Assembly (NCBI GenBank): GCA_026225945.1
Contig: JAMJFZ010001784.1
Location: 1 to 64,000, forward strand
Direction of reading: 5' to 3'
Length of the DNA stretch: 64,000 nt
Source: Cricetomys ansorgei
Taxonomy: Eukaryota > Chordata > Mammalia > Rodentia > Nesomyidae
This document shows, piece by piece, positions 14,201 through 28,500 of this stretch. The notes beneath the pieces were generated by a model. It searched no databases. It was given only the letters and a program-made list of their open reading frames with translations, and had not been told where the DNA came from. The stretch's first letter is position 1. Each line of letters begins with the position of its first letter. The translations under genes were made by a program, and so were the position numbers.

Positions 14201-17200
14201 ATATTAATTTTCCCTCAGGCCAGCACAAGCCTGATGTGTTGTGTGGTTTATGAGCTTCAGAATTAGACCTGAGTTCCAAGTCTGGTTGGTCATCTCAGTG
14301 ACCTCAGGAAAACTATTTAACCATTCTGTTTCTGACTCTTCATGGTACCAATTGGTAGAAGAATTTTAAGAATAAGATGAAATAATTCAGGTAAAGTGTT
14401 AGTATAGTGACTACAGCTATTATTTAATCTGTTTTCCTAATCTTGACTCAAACATTTACTACCTATTTACTTTTCCGTCAAATGGGGACGGGGTGGACTC
14501 CCTGACCTTGTAGGACTGTTGTGAGGACTCTATACTACGAATAACTTATTGGGAGACACCATGTACCAGGAACCATGGCTGCTTATTTATACATATTAGC
14601 TCTACCCTGACAGCAAACTTATCAGATATTCTCAATAAATGGCAGTGATTTAACTAAACAGTTCTATTTAAACAGTCATCTTTCAACAAAACATAGTCCA
14701 AATTTTTTTTTAAGTGTCTGCACTTTCTGAATACTGCAGTAGTCACAGTCTTGAAGTGTCGTACAAGAAGGTGGCATAGCACCCCGCATTCTTTCAGAGG
14801 GCTTTAATTTACATCTATTTCTGACCAAGTTAACAGCATCAGAAAGCCTCCCACATCCCTTCTATAGCCTTTTACATTTTCTTCTCCTCTCCTCTTTTTC
14901 TTGGGAGAATGAGGGAGCAGGTGGGGGTAGATATTAGAAATAAAGAGGAGCCAAAAGAGATTTTCCCACTTTGGTTGAACAGGACACAACATATTCTATC
15001 ATTCTGGTCTTCCAACTCCAAGTTAGCTGGGGTTATGAAGAATAGTTCTGAGATAAAATGTTATAGGATGGAAGGAGAACACAGTAAGACTAAGAAGCAT
15101 TAACTTCTTTTGTAAATGTTTCTTAAAATGTAGTTGTTTTCTGACACTGTAGCTGTCTCAAAGTTTTCTTTGTTTATAAATGTTACTTTTTCACTCCTAA
15201 CTGAACTCTGCCTCTGCCTCCACCAAACCCCCTCCTCAGTTCCTCTTGCCTTTCTTGCCCAGCTGGTACTAAGACAAATGTTTAACCTAGAGCTTTTTAA
15301 CTCCCTAGCTCTAAAAGGTTAGAAAGGAAAGATAAAAAGGAAGATTTCTTCACAGCTCCTTATCTGTTTGAAACCTGGAGAACTGTACTAATACGTAACA
15401 AGTTCTGTCCCATTAATTGTCCCATAACATGCTTTTCCGTTGTCCTCTGTCACTAACTCCTCTGTCCTTGCCTGACAATTCCAACTGACACTGCCTTTTT
15501 TATCCCTAAGCAGTTCCCAGAAGTCCAAGAGGCATCCAATCACAGGAAGGCTGCACAGGATACTTCAAAACATCCTGCTTCATTCTTTTCTTTTCTTTCT
15601 TGCTGTTTTTGGTGGTGATGGTGGTGAGGACTGTACCTAGAGCCTTGTGCATGCTAGGCGTGCTGGCTAGTGTTAAGTCAACTTGACACAAGCTAAAGTC
15701 ATCTGACAATTAAGAATGTCTCCATAAGATCAGGTTGTAGGCAGGCCTATAAGACATTTTCTTAATTAGTGATTGATGGGGGAGGGCCCAGTCCATTATG
15801 GATGGTGACATCCCGGGGCTGGTGGTCCTGGGTTATCTAAGAAAGGAGGCCGAGCAAGCCAGTAAGCAGCATCTCCTCCATGATCTCTGCCTCCAGGTTA
15901 CTTCCTTATTTGAGTTTCTGTCTTCACTTCCTTCAGTGATGAACTAAGATGTGGAAGCATAAGCCAAATAAACCCTTTCCTCCCCAACTTGCTTTGGTTA
16001 TGATGTTTCATCACAGCAATAGAAACCCTAACCAAGACACTAAGAAAACCTTCTACCACTAATCTACATTTCCCTGCCCAAGGAGCATCAAATTCAAAGT
16101 CAAAGATTTACTGGGTTCAGATCCTGGCTTCCTCAGTTTTTAGTTGTATGATTGGGCAAACAGTAAATATTATGATCCATCTATAGTAGCCATTCAGATT
16201 CAGAGCAAAACCTTTTATTCTTTGCCTAATTTAACCACCGGTCCTAGTCCTGGAGTCCTGGAGCATTTTGACCTCTGTACAATCTAAAATATTTAAGCCT
16301 AAAACTAGAAGCCTTCAGTCTCAACCTCTATACAATCTAGTCTTAAAGTCTTGAAGACTTACTGCTGACTGAGCCACTCAGACTAGCTCAGAGTTCCTTC
16401 TGAACTCTGACTCTTCTGGTTCAACTCACTCACTGTCTGTTCTGGCTCCAAGCTGACCTTCTAAATTGGCTGAATGTTTCTGACTGAACTCCTCTACTTT
16501 GGCAGACTCTGGCTGACTCCTGCAACTTCTCTGAACTGCTCTGCTTGGCTACAAATTGACTCACTCTTCCTGTCTGATACTGACTTTTTTTGCTGAACTG
16601 CTCCTATGTCTTTGCCTCTGTGTCTTATTCCTCTCTGATCTTTCACTGCTCCATACTGCCTCAGTCACTCTCTGCTTCTTTGCCTTATTCTTAGACAGCT
16701 TCATTGCCTCTGTGTCTTGTTCTCTCTCTGCCTTCTCCAGACTGCTCACTTCAGACTGCCTACCTCATACTGCCTCTGTAACTGTGTAACTCTCTGAGTT
16801 AAAAAGCATCTGAGAGCCTGCTTTTATATAGTGACAGCCACATTTTCACTCTTGACTCACTCTGCCAACTCTTCCTTTGATTTGTCACTTTGCCTGCCCT
16901 TCACTAGGACTCATCTCAAACATCACTTCCTGTCTGACACTGACTCCTTAGCTCTGCTTCCTGTCTCCCAAGTGTTGGGATTACAGGCATTCACCACCAC
17001 TGCCTTCTGAATACTGGGATTAAAGGTGTATACCAACATTCTTTCTACCCTAGAGCAGCCATGCTGATGGATTAAAAGATTAAATATTCCTCTACAGTCT
17101 ACTTTTATAAATTAGGAATATACATAATACCATCTTAAATTCTGGTCAGGGTGTAGATCCACAGGCATGGGCTAGGGCAAACCAGAGGGACAACAGAAGT

Positions 17201-19495
17201 TTTGGGTCAAAGTGAAAATCTGAAAAGGGGTCCATTGAGAAGATAAAGGCTGACTGAAGCAGAATTAGGAGGACACTTTAAAATAAGGAAAGCCTGAGAA
17301 GAAAAGAGCCAAAAGAGAATTTTAAGAGAAGAGATAGTTTATTAAAAAGAGTATAGCCAGGTATGGTAGGGGCATGCTTCGAATTCCAACACTCAGGAGG
17401 CAAAGGCAGGCAGATCTCTGAGTTTGAGGCCAGCCTGATATACATAGCAAGTTCCAGGACTATGTAGAGAGACCATATTGAAGAAAGAGAAGAAAGAAAG
17501 AGGAGGAGGCGAAAGAAGGAAGAACAAAGTAGAAAAAAGTAGCTAGTAGTAGTAGTTGTTATTGTTAAGTAATATTTCTTTTTTGTCTGCTCCCAAAATA
17601 TGCACACACAAAAATAAAAAGTCAGCTGGGCAGTAACTTTGTGAGTTCAAGGTCAGTCTGGTCTACAGAGTGAGTTCCAAGACAGCCAGAGTTACAACAG
17701 AGAAACCCAGTCTCAAAAAACCAAATAAACAAATAAATAATAAAAAGTCTACACTCCCCCACCCCATCTAATGAAATTGGAATTCTTATTTGGTGGAGTG
17801 GGGAGAGGTAAAACTACATATTGAGACTGACATCATAGAAAGCACAAGGAGGTGGAGGAAGGCTGAGTTACATCAGGGTCACATGATAATTACATAAGAT
17901 TATGCAGGAAAGCTCCTGATGCATGGTAAGTAATTAGTAAATATGAGCTCTCTTAATTGGGGGGAAGTAAAGGGAAGAATGGGGTCCAAATAATCTAAAC
18001 ACTTTGCATAAGGTCACCATGCTAGTGACCCTAAACATATTACTTATTACTTCTTTTTAAGCTGATGTTAAGTCATAGGTTGACATGCTTAGTGAATAAG
18101 TTATACATTTACAAGACTGCAAATGTTCGGGATGACTTTTTGTTTAAGAAACAGAGACACAACAGAAGTAGGTGGTGACATCATAGTCTCTTTTGCTGCT
18201 TATTTGCCTTGGTGTGCAGCTTCTCAGGCTCATCTTTTGACTTATCTCTAGGATTTATCAGCTGGATTGTTCAGCCCTAAAGTCTGAATCTGGAGCCTCA
18301 TCTAGGAGCTTCTGCTCCTCTGTATCATACAGCAGCTCCTTGCCTCTATAATTTTGTTCTTTTTTAATACAATGTGCCGTCAAGCATAATGCATGGGATA
18401 CAAGCCTCAATTATTGTCAGTATACTTGGGGATTCATACCAATTATAGTGATATTTCTCTGACAGGCTCCAGGCGAGCTGCAGCTTGGAGTGCCTCAACA
18501 CCAAGAAACAAAGATATTTTCTTTATGGGAGGGCTTCTAATAGCATTTGAAATCCTTTAGTTTAAAGCTGTTCCCTTTTTCATTTAGATGTGGTAATTTT
18601 GTGCTTTGCATGAAGACATGTATTTAATCTGTACTGTTATAATTTAATATTCTTCAGAACACGCTAATTATAGTGAGCCTTGTTTCCTTACAGCAGATTT
18701 GCCCAGGGAAAATACTAGGCTTTGTTACCTTCGCTGGTTCTCTGTTCAGCTCTCTTCATTATACATCTCTCTGTTCTGCCTCTCTCTTCAGTTATTTCCT
18801 TTCTATTACCTCTCAACTCTTCCTTCATTGTCTTACAGGAGTAAATTCAAGATGGTTTTACTCTTTTTGAAAGTTTTTACAAATATAAGAAAAAAGAACC
18901 TCTATCTGACCTAATTTCCACTGATTTCTTTTGCCTTGTAATGCTAGAGTGACAGTTTTGGCCTCCTCAGTGTTCCCTCCCCACACCTGAAGAGAGAACA
19001 CTGCTCTTTAACTTGTACTGCTTTATCTGAATGCAACCCACTTCCTCCCTCTGAGCCAATGAGTCATTTTCTCTTTTTAAAGCAAGCCTTAAAAATCTTC
19101 CATCTCTCTGTAGTTTAAAATTAACCCCTTTGTGAAGTACTTCATGTCCTGTATTCAAAAGACACTCCATAGAGAAAAGATTGCTTTAAGTACTTGAGGA
19201 CTACACTACAGATGATGTGATGTGGGATATACCAAGGCTGTAAAATGCTGAGTTAAATAGTTAAATAGATACCACTTATCTTTCTTCTTTATAGAGACAA
19301 AGGTTTCTGTGACTCTCTCAAGGTATCCCTCTCTCTCTCTCTCCCTGTGTTTTTTTTTTTTTTGAGACAAGGTTTCTCTGTATAGCCCTAGCTGTCCTGG
19401 AACTCGTTCTACAGACTAAGCTGGCCTTGAACTCAGAGATCTGCACACTTCTGCCTCCTGAGTGGTGGGATTAAAAGTGTGCACCATCGCTATCT

Positions 19496-19580
<85 letters not shown>

Positions 19581-22500
19581 TGGTACTAGGATCAGAACTC
19601 GGTCTATTAATATGCTAGGAAAGTGTTCTATTATTAAGCTATAACCTCAGCTCTGTCTTTTGTCTCTTTTGTTTCCTAATGAATTCTCAGAATCTTGTTA
19701 CCTGATAGATTTTCAACAAATATTTGAACTGATAAATAATTGATTTCTCTTCAATCTTTTGTTTTTTAGAAGAGAGAGGGGTTGAACACAAGGCTTCCCA
19801 CATTCTAAGCACAAATCTTAACACTAAGCTATACTTTTAGTTCCCTCAGTATTTTAACTTTCTTTTTACTATTTACATAGTTGATACTTTTCCACATTAG
19901 TTTTTTTCTGTAACTAAGTAGAAAATACTCATAAAAAGTATTGAAAGGTGAGAGATAAATCTAAATGCAAAAGATGCAGCAGTTCACTAAGGTAAAATTT
20001 TAAATGCCTTAAGAGGGCTAGAAAAATGGCTCAGTGCTTAAGAGCACTGGCTGCTCCTGCACAGGACCGGGGATTTGGTTAAAGAGTCCATATGGTGGCT
20101 TACAACCATCTGTAACTCCAGTTCCAAGGAATTTGGGACTCTCTTCTGGCCCCATCAGGCACCAAACATACATATATTGTATATACATACATCCAGGCAC
20201 TCAAACATACACATCAAATAAAAGTGAATAAATATTTTTAAATGTCTGAAGAGGCACATTCATTTCAGCACAACTTAAGATAATTTACACTAATGTATCA
20301 AGTATCTGCTAGTATCTATGTCTCTCTTATTTTATATGCACCAAATAGAAGCTTTGCCAAGGTTTAAAATGAAATCACTTTGCTTTGCAACATCAGACAA
20401 TCATTAATTTACACAAGAATTACTGACTGGTGCTAAAATAAATGGCACAAGTTTATTGTAAAAAATGATTTTATATGGTGTGAGTATTGCCCACAAATTA
20501 CTGAATTTTTAAGAAGTATTTTGTGTCTTTTCTTATGAAGAACTCTATAAACACCATTTTTTTTGTCTAGTTAGCTATTTGTTTTTTCAGTCAGGGTTTC
20601 ACTATGTAGGTAGAGCCAACTGTCCTTGAACTCATAAAACTCTACTTGCCTCCTCTTCCTGAATTGTGGGATCAAAGGTGTGCGTCACCACACATGGCTT
20701 AAGAGTACTATCTTAATCATGTGGTCAAACTTAACATCTTGGGTTTTGGTTGTTGCTATTTTGTTTTTTTAAGACAGGGTCTCACTGTGTAGCTTTGGCT
20801 GGCCTGAAACTTGCTATGTAGGCCAGGCTGGCCTCAATCTCACAGAGATCTGCCTACTTCTGCCTTTTGGGTGCTGGGATTACAGGTGTGCACCATCATG
20901 CCTGGCCAAATTTAACATCTTAATAATAGGGCAAATTGCCATGTCGTGCCTTCTAACATGATATACTGAGATGACTATAATATCACGTAGGTAGTTTTCC
21001 TGTCAAAAGCATTTTATGCTTAAAATAAACATAAACATAATATAATAACATAAGCAAATAAAATAAAATGAGAAAAAACAATTAGGGTCAGTCAGATGGC
21101 TCAGCAGATATAGGCACCTGCCACAAAGTCTGACAAACAGAATTCACATGGAGAAAGAAGCTGACTTTTGCAAGTTGTGAGTATATGTGCACACACACAC
21201 ATGAAACAAGCAAAATCAAATTGAGGGATACTGAAAATAATTGGCTTTCTGTTCAAGAATGTTAAAGTCATAAGGGGCTGGAGAGATGGCCAGCGGCTAA
21301 GAATGCATACTGCTCTTGAAAAGGACCCGAGTCCTGTTACTGGCACCCATGTCAGGAGGCTCATAAGCTGCTGTAACATCAACTCCAGGGAATCTAACAC
21401 CCGCTTCTTGATTCCATAAGCGCCTGCACTCACACATGCACATACTCACACACAGATCTACATATATGCACATGATTAGAAATAAAATATATCTTAATCA
21501 GTGTCATAAAAATCTAACAAGATTGAGAAACTATGTTGATTAAAGAAGACTAAAGAGATTCAACAAGAACATGGAATGCATGTCCTCAGCTGAGGACCAC
21601 AAACCTAAAACAATGTCTTTTATAACCATTACAAAGTACATTGTCAGAACAACCAGAGAAACTTGGATATTAGATAGCATCATTGTTGATGTTAAACAGA
21701 ATGTGTTAATTGTACTGTGATTATGAAGGAGAATGGTCTTGCTCTTAGAAGACATATGCTGAAGTATTAAGAGATGAAGTGTCAGTGTCTACAAATAATA
21801 CTCAACAATAAAAACACCAGACAATTCTCAAATGGTTTACACACAAAAAAACAGGATATATGTATGACTGTCAATATATGTAAATGAATGTATATATGGA
21901 CATACATGACTGTCCGTAGATAGACAAAAAATGTTTCAGAGATGTGCATGTCAGCATGCGTGTACATAAGAGAAAGAGAGAGAGAAGAGACAGAGAGAGA
22001 GGATGAGAGTGTCACGAGAATACAATACCATTAGTGACCCTAAGTGAATGGTACATGTGCATTCATTGCGCTAAGCTGTAAATTTTCTCTGGTTAAAAGG
22101 TTTTCTGAGTAAAAGTAGAAAAACTTTTGAAAGTCATTATGAACTCAGGGTTTTTTGACTGCTTATTCAGTCAAACATTCTGAATGGTGATAACAAACCT
22201 TCCTTTGAATTTTATACTTTCACAATCTTATTTTAGCTCTCCTTGCTTTGCTATTCCTTGCTGTCTTTCAGAGAGCCATTGCACTCTTGTATGTGGGCAA
22301 ATACTTCACAAATTCTGAATATGCTTTGTGCAACTGACACTATTCCCATGAGCAGCAGACTTCTCTAGTTATTCTTTTATTTTATTTATTTATTTTTGTT
22401 TGCTTTTTTTGAGACAGGGTCTTTCTGTTGTAACCCTGGCTGTCCTGGAACTCACTCTGTAGACCAGGCTGGCTTGAACTCACAGAGATCCGCCTGCCTC

Positions 22501-25500
22501 TGCCTCCCGAGTGCTGGGACTAAAGGCAAGTGCACCACCTCTCAGCTTCTAGTTGTTCTTTTAAAGATGTTTCATGTATATCTAATTAAAAGCCTAATTT
22601 TTGTTTTTAGAATAGCAGCCTTTCAGTGTTACAGTTCCAGCAGCCTGGAATGTAAGTTTTTATCTGCCTAAGATAGTTATGGATAGTTGTGAGCTACCAG
22701 GTAGATCAGTGGTTCTTAACCTTCCTAATGCTGTGAGCCTTTAATACAGTTCTTCATGTTGTGGTTTATCCCCCAACCATAAAATTATTTTTGTTGCTAC
22801 TTCATAACTGTAGTTTTTCTACTGTTATGAATCATAATGTAAATCATATCTGATATGCAGATGGTCTTAGGAGACTCCTGTTAAAGGGTCGTTCAACCCT
22901 CAGAAGGGGTCACAATCCACAGGTTGAGAATCGCTGATGTATGTGCTAGGACTTGAACCCAGGTCTTCTGCAAGAGCAACAAGTGTTCTAAATTGCTGAG
23001 TCATCTCTCTCTCAAGCCCCTGAGATCTTTTTTTTTTTTTTTTTTAATTTTTGAGACAGTGTTTCTTTGTGTAACAGCACTGGCTGTCCTGGAATTTGCT
23101 TTGTAGATGAGGTTGGTCTCAGAGGTTCACTTGCCTCTGCCTCCTGAGTACTGAGTTTAAAGGTATGCACCACCATCACTGCCCTAAAATCTTTTTCTTA
23201 TTATCCTTCAATACCCCTTTGTCTTAGATCAAAGTGGGGCCCCTAGTACTCATGAAAATGATTAAAACAGAGCTTTATTCTATAAAGAATACAGGAAAAA
23301 TAGGTTCTGAATAACAAGTAAATGCTATGTGCAGTTCTGAGGTAACAGTATGCTGTGTAATGAAGTGATCTGAGATACTCCTGTGATCATATCAAGGCTG
23401 ATTATTGTCGTTTTGAGATGAGATTTCGTGATATAGCCCAACCTGATTTTGAGTTCATTATCTTCCTGCCTCCAGGAGGCAGATAAAGTTGATTATTACT
23501 AAGTTCTATACTCTAAGCTTTTGACAGTAATCTGTGAAATACAAGCGCTTACGTCATAGTTGCTCCAGGATCTGCAGTCATTTGATTGGTCACAAAAACA
23601 GCAACATTATATTCTGCATCAAAAAATAAAATTAATAGACTAAGAGAAGGGCAATAAAAATACAAAGTTTAGATTTCAGTTTAGAAATAATATACCATGA
23701 GTTTAATTTATAGACAAGCTATTGTTTTTATTTTTTCATTAATAATAAAAATTACTTAAAGTCATCATTGTTATTTATATCAGAATAATTTTAGTTTAAA
23801 TTATATTTCCATGAAAGTAATTAAAAAATATTATACTTCTGACATCCTTCTGAGCTCCTCTGTAAAATATACTATAGTAAACACAGTCAACAGATGGTAT
23901 GCAACAGTGTCATTTTATTTTAAATATCTACCTTCTGAGATTTTTTGGAGTCGTGACAACATCTGGGCCAATTTTTGCTGCCTTTCAGCCAATTCCCCAC
24001 GGCCACTGAAATCCACTCGAAAAAGTGCCATTATTGAGTCAATGATCTACACAGGTTAACATAAAACCAAATGTTCATTTTAAAATAAAAGGAAGTACCT
24101 ATTTAAACGGAACAGAAAAATATGCTAAATAGCTCTGTCAGTGAACATTACTTAAAAGCTTATACCAATAGTTTGAAAATGCCAGCTTCTTCATGGAACT
24201 TGGCTGCTACATAATCAAGTAGCTCCATCTGATGTTCGCCTGATAGGAAACACAGAAAATGTTACAAAAGCTAGAAGCAGAGGCTAAGTTCATGTATGTG
24301 TCTTTGGGAGCCAGGCATATAGAGCTCTTCATTTCTCCTGACCATTTTTCACTTTACTAAATAGGACTGCATATTCTGCTTGAGCAGATGTGGCAAATGG
24401 TACCTTAGTCAAAAGAATGTTTTTCTGGGAGGCTTTAGTTCACAGTGGTATATGAAATGTTTAGAGTATATGAAACCCTGGGTTCAATCCCAGCACCACA
24501 GGGGGAAATAGCTGACTGTTACTCTACATTTCAGAGACAACAAATAAAGAAATTGAAGGCATTTTATCTAGTACCTTCAGGACTTAACAGATGATAGTAT
24601 TTTGTACACAAATTTGTAGAAAATTAAATAAAACAAGGAAAACAGGTGAAAATATTGTATCATCAAATGGTAAATTAGTGTTGCCAAACTTCACATAACC
24701 CAAGCATGCAACTGCGCAGAACTCTTACTAGTATAGGCACGTGCATAGAGCACATTGTCCAGGACCGCATCATGGTCTACGTTGAAGCGATCAGCAATGT
24801 CACGAAGGCGATCTGGACGGCTGGGGTGTCAAGATCAAGGATCCAATAAACCAATTTCAAAGAAAGTTTAGATAACTACAAAAGGTTGAGCACTATAAGC
24901 AAGTAAAACAACTGAGACTAACAGTGCACTTGCAAAGACATTTTGGATGCTAGTGATGGCTTAAGACTACCAGAGTTTCTTATCCCTAAGGGCTTCAAAA
25001 TACCTTAGGTCAGTGTTCCTCAATCTGTGGTTACGCAACCCCTTTGGGGGTCAAATAACACTTTCACAGGGATCGCCCAAGACCACCTGCATATCAGATA
25101 TTTACATTATGATTCATTATGAAGTAGCAATGAAAATAATTTTGTGGTTGGGGTCACAACATGAGGAACTGTATTAAAGGGTCACAGAATTAGGAAGGTT
25201 AAGAACTGCTTTAGGTGATGGTAGGAAGTCACAGACACAGTAAAACAAAAATTAAATACTAAGTTATAAAATCTTGAAAACAAGTTTAGAAGCCAGTTGT
25301 GATGATAGAGTTTTGGCAAATAACTTAGGATTATGCAGCAGAATAATTAAAATAGAAAAACTAGAAACTAAGGTTTGTGAGTCTCTTTTGTTCTCAGCTC
25401 TATAAAAATAGACCTATTCTAGAACACGAGTGTCACTGAGTTATAATTCAAGTCACTTCAAATTCTTCATTAGCTCAAAATGAAATAGTTTAACATTCCA

Positions 25501-28500
25501 CTAATACTGTGTGGCAAAAAAAAGATAAATCTACATGAAGTAAAGGGTCAAAAAGTAACCTCAAGGGTCTAAAAGGGAATAATCAAAGAAGGGTTTTTTT
25601 TTTTTTTTTCATTTTTGGCTTTCATACACCTTCTTCTAAAGAAGTTGGTAGCTTTCTGAAATGAGTAAGTTCTTATGGAGGCAAATTTGTATACCTGCAA
25701 AGATGCCCTGGAAGATGCTAAAAATCACTAACAGATAAACTACAGAGAGTAATTAAAACTTTATTCTCTGGTCTTTAGTGACTAACAATGTTGCAAGTGA
25801 AATGGAAAAACAAAAATACCTGTTTGTAGTTTCATTTCACTTTTATTTGCATTGCTTATAAAATGTCAACTACCAGCTGCTGTAAAGCAAGGCTTTTAGC
25901 TTATTTTATCTTCTTTTCTTACATCAGTATTAGGTATTAAACCCCTTGCACATCCTAGACAAGAGGCAACAAAAGTGTCATTCATGTCAGCTTCTACAAA
26001 ACATGGATACTATGTAAAAAAGTGGGTTCACACTGAGGGAAAGTAAAAATCAACCTACAAGTATTTACTGATTACCACATGGAACTGATGATCATATTAG
26101 CTCATTATCAATGAAATGCATTATAGAAAACATAGTCATAAGAATTTATGACCTAGGGAAGCTTAAAACATACAAAGACAAAATATAAATGTAAGAAGAA
26201 AAATATCAAAAGACAGTAGTATAGATTGAGAGACTCCAGGAGAACATGTGAGATTTCCCCCCTGGATTTCCTTCCCTTCATTCCTATTCTCTTTCTTGAT
26301 AAAATCCAGACTGCAACCTGCAAGACCCATTCCTCCCAGAGAAGCATCCTTAGTCAATTCTTTCTGAAATAGCTGAACTCTAGCTGAGCACCTCTTGCTG
26401 AAGCTCTAAAATCCCACCCTCTTTTCACAAGTTAGAAGCTTCCTTAAGAGACTTCTCATGCCCAGACTTCTCAGCATTCTGCGAGTAGTTCTTGGCTTAT
26501 TTTTCTAACAGGAGTTTTTTGGTTTTTTTTTTTTTTTTTTTGTTTGGTTTTGGTTTTTTGAGATAGCATTTCTCTGAGTAGCCCTAGCTATCCTGGAACT
26601 CACTTTGTATACCAGGCTGGCCTCAAACTCAAGAGAACCTGTTGGGAAAGTTTATTTTTAGTTGTGTTTGAAATTGTTTTATGCACTGTTGGTTGATGGG
26701 CTATCCTAGGTCTAGGGCATTTTGTATTGTTTGCAGGTGTTAGATTTCTATGGAGATTAATTGCTTATGATCTGCATGAGGTATCAGTAGAACACATAAG
26801 GAGTTCTGAATCAATAAAACACCTTAGTGCAGACACTCAGGGTTCCACTGTGTAGTATAGCACTGGCCATGAGAGTAGTTAACTCTGCTGAGGTCTGGCA
26901 GAGTCTGTACCAATGAATATGTCTCCTTGGTGAGTCCCCATAGCAGCCTAATAACAACAAATGTCATACCAATGTGGGGCACTGATATCATGGCAGCTCA
27001 TCCAATGTGAACACAAGGAAGAACAAGAAAAAGAAATTCCAGACCTCGTAGAGTTCATTTTGTTTTGTTTTCTGCAAACCTGTCCAGTTACCAGTGAGGT
27101 GGCCCTGACAAGACACATCTGCTATGGTGATAAGACCTCCACCCCATGAAGGAACCCTTCCTGCAGACAAAGGGACCAGTTATTTTTCCAGCAAACCAGA
27201 CTCTATCTTAAAATCTGGAAAGTGTTTCCTCAGGATCAGGGCACAGAAACTGTCTTCCAGAACTGGTGAAGGTTGTATCTCATTCTGGCAGCTGAACTTG
27301 GTACTGTAAGAGTCACCCAGCTGGTGCTGGTTTTGAAGGCATGAAGGGGTCTTTGGAGAGCTACTGAGGGTTGGCACTGTGAGAGGTCAGGAGAGGCCAT
27401 TGGTAAAGGTGCAGCCAAAGTAGCAATTAAAGGCCCAGATTGGACTGAAGGGGTCACAAAGAGAAGTTGAGGCTTGGCACCATGAAGAGAACCCAGGAGA
27501 GGCTATTGGTGAAAGTGTAGTCCAGTTGCAGCAAGAGACTCCATCAATACCATGGGACGACCACCAAGAACAGCAGCAGCAGTGGAGTGGAGCCAACCAG
27601 AGCCTGGAGGACAAGCTGTGTGTGCTGCAGAGGGCAGAGCCAGAGAAGTGACCCAAGCTCCTTAGAGGAGCCCAGAAGATTGTGAGTGATATTCCAGATA
27701 ATTGGACATTGATGTATTTCTGCTGTTCAAAGACATTGTAAGAAGCTTGATAGATGCTTGTTTTCATTTTTTCCTGTGCATTAGAAACTCTCGTAATTGT
27801 TCCTCTTATCATATTGCTAGTGTAGTGTTAAATTGTGTTTGTAAAGGCAAAGCAATTTTTTTTATACAGAAAAGGGGAAATATTGGGGAAGTTTTTTTTT
27901 AGTTATGTTTGAAATTGTTTTATGCACTGTTGGGTTAGAGGCTATTCTAAGTCTAGGACATTTTGTATTGTTTTCAGGTGTTGGATTTCTGAGGGGGTTG
28001 TTTAATTGCATATGATCTGCACATGATATTAGTAGAATACCTAAGGAGTTCTGACTCAATAAAACACCTTAGCGCAGATGCTTGGGGTTCCATTATTGAG
28101 TGTGGTGCTGGCCAGTATGGTGGTTCCCTCTGCTGAGGTCTGACAGAGTTTTTACCTATGAAAGTGCCTCCCTGTCTTGGCTGAGCTGCCACAGCTGCAA
28201 TGTAGTACTATAAGAATCCAGTCTGCTTCTGCCTCCCAAGTGCTGGGATTAAAGGTATGTGACAGACAGGAGTATTTTTGATAAGAAATTCTACAATAAT
28301 TCAGGAAGGACAAGATTTTCTGAATTGAGTAATTATAGAAAATCAGAAAGAGCATGCCTTGATATGAGGATGCTTATTGATTTGTATGATTCAATAAGAC
28401 AATGACATGGGAATAGAGGGAGAAAATCCTCTGTAGGCTGGAAAGCAACATGTGAATTTCTCTACAACCAGCCAAGCCAACAGTCAAAAGAGAGCAAAGC

